From positions 1 through 64,000 of the forward strand of contig CAICTM010000211.1 in NCBI GenBank assembly GCA_903772945.1: a stretch of DNA of 64,000 nucleotides. Direction: 5' to 3'. This stretch comes from Seminavis robusta (taxonomy: Eukaryota; Bacillariophyta; Bacillariophyceae; Naviculales; Naviculaceae). The notes under the pieces are model-generated. The model searched no databases, was not told the DNA's origin, and worked only from the letters and a program-made list of their open reading frames with translations. The translations under genes and the position numbers were made by a program. Each line of letters begins with the position of its first letter. Within the stretch, counting starts at the first letter, position 1. Below are positions 12,101-22,500 of this stretch, one piece after another.

Positions 12101-13895
12101 AGTTTCTGCGACAAATTGTAGCAATGAAAGTTCATCCTCGTCTTTGAAAGAGGACGAACACGTGGAAACAAAGAGACTCGACACTCCAGACGACAAAACA
12201 CAACGACTCATCGACTGGAACACCGAAGTCTTCGCAAGGCTCTTGAGGGAAATTGTGGCGCATCGCGAAGCCAATCAGTCGGTCCGATCATCGACATCGA
12301 GGACGTCCCTTACCACGGCCACCAGTGGCTTCAGATCATCATTCAACAAGGAAGAGAGGCACACGAACGGAGGAGGGACGTTGCTGGACGAGGTGATGGA
12401 TATTTTGGAGGTTTCTTCACCTGTCCCAAGCTCAGAGCCGGCCCCAATTGATAGGATTAACCGGCCCTTGGATCCTGTGGTTATGGACCAACTACGAGAG
12501 TTCATCAGGCGCATCTCCGATCTGTACCATTTCAAGAATCCGTTTCACAATGTAAGCAAGAATTCGCAAGTGCTGACTAACTAAATCATAACGTTGTGTC
12601 TCACACTTGTCATCCTTTCCTGGCTGGCCGTTTCAGTTTGACCATGCGTCGCATGTGACGATGAATTGTACGAAAGTGCTCTCACGAATCGTGACGAACG
12701 ACAAGTCTCATCACGGCGACGACTCTGTGGAAGACCTCACCTATGGGCTTACAAACAACCCCTTAACGAGGTTTGCCATTTGCTTTGGCGCTCTTATCCA
12801 CGACGGTAAGCTACGGTTAAGCTTCTCTACTGCGAGCAGAATTGCTTGTCATGCGTCTTATCTAATCCTGCCTTGTTTCACGAATCTCGAACGGTATATG
12901 CAGCGGACCACCCGGGAGTTACGAACAACCAACTCATCTTGGAAGGCTCACCATTGGCTGTCAAATACAAGAACAGGAGTGTTGCAGAGCAACACTCGCT
13001 GGAACTCAGTTTGGATCTCCTTCTGGAGGAAGAATTCGCAGACCTGTACAGCGAAATCTGTGCAACCGAGAAGGACCGGCGGCACTTTCGGGCGCTTGTC
13101 GTCAACACTGTCATGGCTACCGAGTAAGTTTGCAGGCTTTTGCAGGCTTGTTGGTTCCTGTTTATCGATCGTGGAGTCTCTTATCGTCGCCAATTTTGTA
13201 ACAACAGTATCATGGATAAGGAACTCAAGGAGCAGCGCAACTCTCGATGGGAAAGGGCATTCCAGGGAGAGGGTGACGCATGTGGCGATGAGATTGAGAG
13301 ACAGAATGCGAGATCCACAGTCGTCATTGAGCACCTAATTCAAGCCAGTGATGTCAGTCACACCGTAAGTTCTTGCAATGTGTGCATCGAAGCAAACTCT
13401 TTGCATTGCTGTACTTTTTTGTCTGGAGCTTATATTTTTCTGTTGTCGATGTCGTCTCCACGCGTTTTTGCATCTGCAGATGCAGCACTGGCATGTCTTT
13501 CGAAAATGGAATCAGTGCCTCTTTGAAGAGATGTACAAAGCATACAAAGAAGGAAGAGCACAGAACGATCCCTCCGTCTTTTGGTACGAGGGCGAACTAG
13601 GTGAGTTGCTTACTTGATGCATTGGAGTTGGGTGGCGAGCTGAATATCAGAATTGGGAATTGATCAAGTACGGCACTAACTCGTCCTTTTCTCAGGGTTC
13701 TTTGACTACTATATCATCCCGCTAGCTAAAAAGCTGAGCGACTGTGGGGTTTTTGGAGTATCGTCCGATGAGTTCCTGAACTATGCATTGGCCAACCGGA
13801 AAGAATGGCAGCAAAAAGGGAGAGATGTTGTCAAAGAGATGATGAGGAACATTCAGGACGCCGAGGATTGCCGGGTCAAGGAGGTAGAAGTGTAG
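9163..13895 (+). CDS. Two-helix receptor class III nucleotide cyclase fused to a cyclic-nucleotide phosphodiesterase
   Basis: Thirteen exons (9163-10873, 10967-11055, 11147-11164, 11263-11278, 11385-11406, 11500-11695, 11786-11801, 11914-12551, 12637-12805, 12904-13123, 13208-13364, 13480-13600, 13696-13895) sum to 1190 codons. The ATG at 9163 follows an ACC context; upstream in-frame codons look like leader. Order: disordered N-terminus; helix 74-94; about 340-residue extracellular CHASE-like sensor; helix 436-459; class III cyclase (about 560-745); PDEase_I (about 830-1170). The cyclase keeps metal Asp (FADIQGF, GDSY) and NTAAR. KVETIGD carries the Glu typical of guanylate cyclases; the second specificity site is Gln (RFQLFGD), not Cys. 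The PDE keeps HDADHPGVTN. It should both make and hydrolyse a cyclic nucleotide, more likely cGMP. Four exons of 16-22 bases encode the core. Similar fusions are known in stramenopiles. Confidence 0.92.
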
Positions 13896-14166
13896 CAGAA
13901 AAGCGATTCGACGCTGAAGTAGTGCACCTTCTTCGAGGGGAGTGTCTGGCTACGAGAAAGCTAGAACTTGTATCTATATGCTGATTTGAACATAAATGTA
14001 TACTCACTTATCACTGGTTAAACTAAAAGACTACAGAAACAAACCAGAAGCCGGTTGAATCATGAGTCTTGCAACTTGCCTTATGACAGCTTCTGCTCAC
14101 ACTGCTGAATGCTCCGTTGTAGGTACTCTAGAGGGGTACGACGTACTACCGGAATAGTGAGGAGGT

Positions 14167-14637
14167 CTACTTGCCTCCACTAGCAGCTGCCATCTCTTGG
14201 AGTTTTCCCAAAGCCTTGAGAGTCCAGGGGCTGAGGGCATACAAGTGTTCCATGCGCACAATCTTGCCATCGTCATTGAAATGGAGTGTGTGTGTTTGGG
14301 GTGACATGCCCGTCTGGCAGTCAATGTGTAGGTCTGCCAGAGCAATGATGGAGAAGGACAGGATGTTGGTACCAAATGGACGGAAGCGCTGAATGACTTG
14401 GGCTTCGTATCCTGCAAAGGCAGGTTTCCAAGCAGTTTCATAGTACTCTTTAAAGGCGACAAGCCCCACCTTTTCCTTCATATTTTCCGAAAACACAATA
14501 TCATCCGCCACAATGGATCCAAACGTTTCATCAAAGGACTTGTTTCCAGTGAAGTACTCGTTGTAGCAAGCCAAGTAGAAGTCTCCAACTTCGTTCAGGC
14601 GAGCATCGTCAAGAGCGGCAGCTTCGGTAGAACTCAT
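14167..14637 (-). CDS. SnoaL/NTF2-like small protein
   Basis: Single-exon frame of 156 residues starting MSSTEAAALDD. The sequence has the hallmarks of the SnoaL/NTF2 fold: an N-terminal helix with FYLACYNEYFTGN, then DETFGSIVADDIVF, then alternating strands ending HTLHFNDDGKIVRMEHLYAL. Such proteins form a conical pocket and bind or isomerise small molecules; many have no assigned reaction. There is no signal peptide or membrane helix, so it is probably cytosolic. It sits 271 bases from the convergent end of the cyclase gene. The fold call is fairly safe; a specific function cannot be given. Confidence 0.8.
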   Translation of the reverse strand: MSSTEAAALDDARLNEVGDFYLACYNEYFTGNKSFDETFGSIVADDIVFSENMKEKVGLVAFKEYYETAWKPAFAGYEAQVIQRFRPFGTNILSFSIIALADLHIDCQTGMSPQTHTLHFNDDGKIVRMEHLYALSPWTLKALGKLQEMAAASGGK

Positions 14638-15291
14638 GGTAAAACAGAGAAAATAGGAGGAAAGATTGGCTATTTGGCTGTTTGGTTGGTTGTCTTCTTT
14701 GCTGCCCTAGAATCAATTTTATGAGTCTATCCAAAGGCAAGCCCGATGCAGCCTCTAGGATATCTTTAGCTGCTAGCTAGCTCCACCGGTACAGCTCCTC
14801 AAGGAACAACGATGTTGTTCTTACGTGTGTACCGTACATGTAGCACCGCTCCACGCACATATGCACAATTATTTAGCAAGCAGCAAGATCAGCTCAAGAT
14901 CCTTTCACAGGTTCGTCCCGCGAATAGCTCCCGCGACTGTGTGGTTGTGGTGAGATTCGATTCATCATTCGGTGAGAAGCGTTGATTGCGAAGCCCTGAT
15001 CTTTGATGAAGGACATGGATGCTCCAGAGAATTCTTCGGTGAATCCATTGATGGTTCAAGAGCAAGACTTCTATTTTTTGATGACACCATGAACCATGCA
15101 TGACAACAGCTTTGGTCATTGGTACGGTACAGGTACCGCCCTTTGGTTTGGTCACAGTGCAGAATCTTGGGGCTCTACTGCTAGAGATACATGTAGACGC
15201 CAGCTAGCTAGAGCTGAGCTAGCCAGCTGGCAAACCACATGGGGCAGCTCCACCAATACACCGAGGAGAATCAACACCTCCATCTCTGCAG
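14638..15291. other. Intergenic, upstream of the cyclase fragment
   Basis: No gene seen. It holds short CTAG and GGTACC elements (about 14772-14785, 15122-15136, 15202-15222). Short open frames on both strands lack domains. Confidence 0.55.
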
Positions 15292-15664
15292 CATGCCCAT
15301 CAAGACCACATTTCAGGTTTCCGCTCACATCTCGCTCACCTTTTTCTTGCACCTCGATCACAGGCTGCCAACACCCAACAAGGACCACGTGATTTGCGCA
15401 GTGAAGTTTGCTGCCCATTGCATTCAAATGATGTCGAGTAAGACCAGAGAGCTCGAGCCAAATCTTGGTCCCGATACAGGCGATCTGAAAATTCGCATAG
15501 GCCTTAACTCTGGACCTGTAACGGCCGGAGTGTTACGTGGCGAAAGGGGTCGCTTCCAGGTGAGATTGCTGCTTCTGGTCTTGAACTGTTAGGCAAACAA
15601 TGGAGTACAATGGTCTCACATTCTGGTCTTGTCCAATCAATCGAATCAGCTCTTTGGTGATACA
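15292..15664 (+). pseudogene. Partial duplicate of the cyclase-PDE gene (exons 6-7 with their intron)
   Basis: This block copies 11432-11800 almost base for base: the end of intron 5, all of exon 6 (copy 15364-15559, including the KIRIGLNSGPVTAGVLRGE stretch), the following intron, and micro-exon 7 up to GGTGATACA, where the match stops abruptly. Only a handful of substitutions are visible in exon 6 and its following intron, while the preceding intron segment has diverged more. The rest of the cyclase domain, both membrane helices and the PDE are absent nearby, so it cannot make an enzyme. The near-identity of the intron points to a recent duplication or gene conversion. It has the same orientation as its source, about 3.9 kb downstream. 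Confidence 0.9.
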
Positions 15665-16564
15665 TGGCGAGAGCTAGCTATAGACGTTCGTGGCCTGCCA
15701 CCATTCCATTTCCATGGGTCTTGAGCTTCCTTCCTGTCTCTCGCAGTGCCGCCCCCAAACCTTCATTTATTCATTTGCTATAGGAAGCCTAAACCCAGCC
15801 TTGGATTTTGGTCGCAGGCAGCAAGGCTCCTCAGTAACATTGTGCAAAAGAAATTAACTGAACACGGAATACGTGCACGATGGACACTGGGGGGCGATGC
15901 GATTTCTTGGGCAGCCGCAGCAGAAAGCCGTTGGCACATTCCCGTGCAGTCAGAGTGTAGGTAGTGTCAAATTCCATTTCGATCGCTGTCCAGCCACCCA
16001 TCAGGTCCGTGCCGAGGACTGTCGGAAGTCCTACAATCGCAAACATTCACCTGCTTATGGATCCCCTGATTTCAGTTTTAGCGATGTTTGTAATGGTAAA
16101 ACTGGATGTGCGTCGCTCCGTGTAAGACAAGGGAGGCGTCGACCGGAAGGATACTCTTTATCGGCTTGCTACTCTGCCACTGTTTCCGGCCTTTTCTTAT
16201 CTATAGCTTGAAAGAGTAAACCGATCCATGATCCATCCGTGAAGCAGCCGAAGAAAGCAAAGAGCCGATCTTTATCTTTTCTCCGTGGACGAATGCAGCT
16301 GCGGACCAAAACAAGACCTTGCCGAGACATCCAGACATCGATCCGTCGGACAGAAGAAGCTAACAAAAGGAAACACATTCCAAAAGGAGTAACGGCGTGA
16401 AATGTACATCATCTTGAACGAGTAAATATGAGGGTATGGCTGACCTCCACGATTTGGAGGGATCGAAGGAGCCCCATCCTCGGCGAGTGTACAAATTGAT
16501 TAGCTCAGCATTGAAGGCACTAGCACGTTTAAATACTTGTTTTATCAGTTGCACTAGTCTAGCG
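15665..16564. other. Unassigned stretch
   Basis: No recognisable gene. A minus-strand frame at 15831-16046 (starting MFAIVGLPTVLGTDLMG) has protein-like composition but is short, lacks domains and could not be assigned. The region lies between the cyclase fragment and the 3' end of the DUF285 gene and may be inserted or decayed DNA. Confidence 0.4.
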
Positions 16565-19500
16565 TTAGGGGCAGAATGGTCCCTTTGGAGTGATTGAGAC
16601 GTCTGGGTCTGTCTGTGTAGTGCATGAAGTACTCAAAAACATTTCAGTCGTAGGCGCTGTTGTACTCGTGATCTTGGTTCCCCAGGTAGTCAAGTCCTTG
16701 GAAAAGGCACTGGCGCCGCTGAACATTTGTTGGAAATCCCCAACATTGGACACATCCCAGTCTGAGATGTCTGGATAGGTAAAACGGACATCAAAGTTAG
16801 TGCCCAGCCTATCCTTCACGGTTAGCAAATCCTTCACGGTTGAAAAATCTAAACACTCACCCTCGTTGAAGACGCTTGCACTCATGAACATTTGTTGGAG
16901 ATCTGTTGCACTAGAGGTTTTCCAATCAGAAAGGCCGCCGCCTGTGAACAAAGTTGCCTTTGAGAGAACATCAATATTAAGAATCGCTAGTCAGTAAAAT
17001 CGCTCATTTCAACAGCATCAAAGATTGAATCATTCATACAAAATCAACCTACCGACTTGAACATTTCACTGAAGTCCTCTACCAAACTTGTATCCCAGCC
17101 ATTGAGATTCTGCTCGAACTTTGTTGCAGGTGAAAACATAAAAAATTTCGTTAGCTTTCAAAACGGCACGAAAGAAGATCCATCAAACAAGCAGCGGCTT
17201 TACCTTTGTGCTTCTAAACATCGCATTCATATCTGTTGCACTAGAAGTTTGCCAACCTGAAAGGCCACTGCCAGTGAACGAGGTTGCCTGAAACAGATCA
17301 CATCTTGAGACAACAAGTGCAAACAGGCTTTGGAGAAGTCATGGATATCCTGAATCAACTTACCAGAACAAACATGCGACCGAAATCTTTCACCATAATT
17401 GTACTCCAGGTGCTCAGGTCCTTTTCGAATTTTGATGCTCTGGGGATGCAAGAAAAGGCACCATGTGAGTGGCTTGCGGCCAGGGTATCCATGGGCATGG
17501 CAAACAATTTCCTGCACGCACCTGGCAAACATAGAGGTCATAATCTCCACCTTACTGACGTCCCAGCTTCCAATATCTGGAAGTTGACGTTGCACACTGT
17601 TAGTACTATGATCGACCCAAGCTCCTGGTTCAAGTCACTACAACACTAAACTCACTTTCGTTGAACACGCTTGCTTGATAAAACATCAGTTGCATGTCTG
17701 TTGCACTCGTAATTTTCCAGTTGGAAAGACCAGTACCTGTGAATGCAGCTGCCTGCGAGAGAGAATATCAATTTTAACACCATTTTTTTGGTCCAAAAGC
17801 TATGTCCATCATGTTGATATCAACTTACCCCCGAAAATGCTTGGTAGAAATCGACTACAGCGCTGGTATCCCAATTGTTCAGATTTTGATCAAATGCTGG
17901 GAAATGCAGGAACATGTGACATGTGAGCACCATGCATCTATCATGATAATATTGTGATTGGTGTGACACGCATTCTCCTTGACTCACCTGAAGCTCCGAA
18001 AAACGCCGATCTCATTGTAATGACATTGCTGGTGTCCCACTGAGAAATATCTTGGTTGAACGTGGTACAGGTTCGAAAGAGCTGAAATTCCAAGGATGAT
18101 CCAAGGTTAGCTGGAAACTGTTCGAATCTCACTAGCCTGCAAGTGTGCCGTGGATCCACTTACATCTGTGAAGTCAGTAATTTTTGAGACAACCCACGTT
18201 GAAATATCACCATAGTTTCCGGTGGTTGAGTAATCCCCATCACAATTGGTACCAAGTGCAGTATCCAGTTCGTCTCTGTCTGCGAATACATAACCTGGTG
18301 GTGTACTGGGCTGCATCGATGGGAAAAAGCTAGGGGATGCGCTGGGTACCATGCTTGGGGAAGCACTTGGATCAGAGCTGGGGAAAGAGCTGGGGGCTAC
18401 ACTTGGCAGCATACTGGGGGATGCACTTGGGATGCGACTTGGGATTGAGCTGGGGGATACGCTGGGCAACATGCTGGGGGAGGCACTTGGTGATCTACTT
18501 GGGTAGGAACTTGGACCAGAACTGGGTACGCTGCTGGGACCTTTGCTTGGTTCCGCACTTGCATTTGTACTCGGGTGTTGACTTGGTGTTTTGGAGGGAA
18601 TGGTGGATGGGCTTATGCTTGGTAATGTTGATGGCCTTGTGGATGGGTTGAAAGATGGCACCACTGAGGATACCACAGAGGGAATGTTTGAGGGCTCCTG
18701 AGATGGTATGGGTGATGGTTGAGAGCTTGGCGCACTGGAGGATTGTGAAGGACTGTTTGAGGGCTCCGTGGATGGAATGACTGATGGTTGGAAGCTTGGT
18801 AGACTGGATGGCTCCTTTGAGGGCACCAGGGATGGCACGACAGATGGTTGGCAGCTTGTACAGTGGAGGGTTGTGATGACATGCTAGGAGACCCTGATGG
18901 CATGCTGGAAGGGCTTTTGGTGGGAGTGCCTGTTGTAACTGTTGGAGTCTGAGAGGGAGATGCAGAAGGATCATTGGAAGGAAGTGAAGAAGGAGACACA
19001 GATGGAGTAGAAGATGGCAAAATTGATGGATTTGCTGAGGGAACGAAGGAAGGAGATGTCGACGGTGGCATAGATGCATTGGAAGGACCTGTTGAGGGGG
19101 CAACAGAGGGTAGCATACTTGGTGCACTAGACGGAGATTCTGAAAGTTGCATGCTTGGTGCACTAGATGGAGATTCCGATGCGCTGGGTGACGCCGGCGG
19201 GTGCTCGCTTGGGCTATTGGTTGGAGTCCCCGGTGTCACTGTTGGTACTTTGGATGGATCCGCTGATGGTCTTGTCGAGGGTTGCATAGATGCATTGGAA
19301 GGACCTGTTGAGGGGGCAACAGAGGGTAGCATACTTGGTGCACTAGACGGAGATTCTGACAGTTGCATGCTTGGTGCAGTAGATGGAGATTCTGATGCAC
19401 TAGGTGATGCAGATGGGTGCTCGCTTGGGCTCTTGGTAGTGCTGCCCGGCGTGACAGACGGTGCTTGGGATGGAATTTGTGATGGTGTTGTCGAGGGCTC

Positions 19501-22500
19501 TATGGACGGGCCATTGGAGGGATTCAATGAGGGAAGTGTGCTTGGTACTCTAGATGGAGATTCCAAAGCACTAGGTGATGCAGATGGGTGCTCGCTTGGG
19601 CTCTTGGTAGGGCTGCCGGGTGTGACAGAGGGTGCTTGGGATGGAATTTGTGATGGTGTTGTCGAGGGCTCTATGGACGGGCCATTGGAGGGATTCAATG
19701 AGGGAAGTGTGTTTGGTACTCTAGATGGAGACTCTGAAGCACTAGGTGATGCAGATGGGTGCTCGCTTGGGCTCTTGGTAGGGCTGCCGGGTGTGACAGA
19801 GGGTGGTTGGGATGGAATTTGTGATGGTGTTGTCGAGGGCTCTATGGACGGGCCATTGGAGGGATTCAATGAGGGAAGTGTGTTTGGTACTCTAGATGGA
19901 GACTCTGAAGCACTAGGTGATGCAGATGGGTGCTCGCTTGGGCTCTTGGTAGGGCTGCCGGGTGTGACAGACGGTGCTTGGGATGGAATTTGTGATGGTG
20001 TTGTCGAGGGCTCTATGGACGGGCCATTGGAGGGATTCAATGAGGGAAGTGTGCTTGGTACTCTAGATGGAGATTCTGAAGCACTAGGTGATGCAGATGG
20101 GTGCTCGCTTGGGCTCTTGGTAGGGCTGCCGGGTGTGACAGACGGTGTTGGGATGGAATTTGTGATGGTGTTGTCGAGGGCTCTATGGACGGGCCATTGG
20201 AGGGATTCAATGAGGGAAGTGTGCTTGGTACTCTAGATGGAGACTCTGAAGCACTAGGTGATGCAGATGGGTGCTCGCTTGGGCTCTTGGTAGGGCTGCC
20301 GGGTGTGACAGAGGGTGCTTGGGATGGAATTTGTGATGGTGTTGTCGAGGGCTCTATGGACGGGCCATTGGAGGGATTCAATGAGGGAAGTGTGCTTGGT
20401 ACTCTAGATGGAGATTCTGAAGCACTAGGTGATGCAGATGGGTGCTCGCTTGGGCTCTTGGTGGGATTACCAGGTGTCACAGTTGGGTTGAATGAGGGAG
20501 ATGAAGAAGGGTAGAATGATGGCAAACTAGTGGGGAGTTCACTAGGCGTAGTTGATGGAGAAAAAGAAGGACTTTTAGTTGGAGTCTTGGTTGGTAATGA
20601 TGTGGGAGCCACTGTATGAGCCCTTGTGGGTGACTTTGTTGGAGGCTCAGTGGGGCTAACACTTGGGGAACCAGGAGTGATTGTTGGTCCATTGGATGGA
20701 ACTACACTGGGTGAACTGGATGGTGAATCTGTTGGGGTTCCAGTAACTAGTGTGTCACTCACTCTGATAGCAACTGCAGTCCCCCCTGGGAGATCATTGT
20801 TGAAACCATCAACAAACCTGGTTACTTCATCTGAAGTAGGAAAAAGACTTCCAAATGACAGTTGCTTTGTTTGGACCAAGAATTCAACCACAGGATCAGA
20901 TGATTGCAAGTGTCTTCGTGTGAAACGCCGTTGTGGTGCAGCCAGATCCAAGTTTTCTGCACAGGAACTTGTTGTTAAAGAAGCATAGCCAGAAGAAAAA
21001 CCAGATATTAACACTGCATCAGAAAATGCTGTGAAGTCACCACTGAAATAGACATAGTAGTTTGTCTCAACATTGACATATGATTCACTGCAGGTGCTGG
21101 GTGCCCCAGCAGTGTTACTTGATGGTAGTGTTGGAGAGTTGGTAGGAGGCTCTGTGGGGCCAACACTTGGGGAACCAGGAGTCNNNNNNNNNNNNNTTGG
21201 TGGGAGGTTCTGTTGGGGGTTCGGTGGGCCTGACACTGGGGGAACCAGGAGTTACAGTGGGAATAGGAGTCGGGGCGAACGTAGGTTCATCCGTTGGAGC
21301 GTTGGTTGGAGATTCTGCTGGGGGCTCTGTGGGCCTGTCAGTGGGGGAACCAGGAGTTACAGCAGGTATAGGACTCGGCGTGAATGTAGGTCCATCTGCT
21401 GGAGGGTTGGTGGGAGGTTCTGTTGGGGGTACTGTGGGGCTTACACTGGGGGAACCAGGAGTGACTGTAGGTAGTGGGCTAGGGGAAGTTGTAGGGGTAT
21501 TCGTATTGAGATTGTCACTCACTCGTATGGCAACTGTTGCACCACCTTGAAAATCATTGTTGAACCCATTCACAAACTTGGTTACCTCATCTGCAGTAGG
21601 AAACAGGCTTCCAAATGATAGCTGCCTTGTCTGGACCAAGAATTCAATTACGGGCGATCCGGATGATTGCAGTCTTCTCCGTGTGAAACGCCTTTGAGGG
21701 ACAACAAGATCCAGGCTTTCGGCACAAGAAGTCTTCGCAAGAGCCGCATAACCAGCTGAGAAGGCAGATATCAGCTCTGCCCCCGGAAGCGTTGCTACAT
21801 CACCAGTAAAGTAGACATAGTAGTTTGTCTGAACATTGACAACAGGCTCATCACAAGTGACACTGAGAGCTAGTGATGGGGGGATTGTTGGAGGGTTGCT
21901 TGGAGGTTCTGTAGGGGGCTCAGTCGGACTGACAGTTGGTATGGGAGTAGGGACACCTGTTGGGGGCATTGTTGGGGGGGCTGTTGGTGGATCAGTAGGG
22001 GGCTGCGTGGGGCTAAACGTGGGATCGCCAGGCCGAATAGTTGGCCCAGGAGTTGGATCGAATGTTGGCTGTGGTGTTGGATCTGCAGTCGCCTGCTGGA
22101 ATGTTGGTTGGGGCGTTGGCTGATTCGTGGGTTGCATTGTTGGTTCTGGCGTTACACCTTCTGTTGGCTCGAATGTGGGTTGGGGTGTTGGTTCTTTAGA
22201 GGACAACTCGGCTGATATTACCCCACCTAACGCATTGGAAAATGCATGTAGTTGCTCAGATGATGCAGGTGATATTGTGCTAGACGACACTTGACTTGGG
22301 GCTTCCTCCGAACGAGAATCAGTGGATGCTGCTGCGGGTGGGGTACCTTCTGGTGGGGGTGACAAAGAAGCAGGAAGTTGAAACCCTGCTGAGCCACCAG
22401 CATTATTTGAGAAAGCAAGAAGTGCTATTGACGTTGACGGTGTGAGAGTCCCAGGCAAAACTGCTGATGGTGTAGACATGCCTGCACCAGCAACTGAAGG

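Noticed and set aside
18974-20236. A 420-codon plus-strand open frame (Glu/Gly/Asp-rich)
   Set aside because: It is the antisense shadow of the PS-repeat array; the minus-strand frame has the known PSxxPS pattern, splice structure and continuation into DUF285.
19416-20470. Regular repeats that might suggest a CRISPR-like array
   Set aside because: The units abut without unique spacers, keep a 57-codon reading frame and encode protein stalk.
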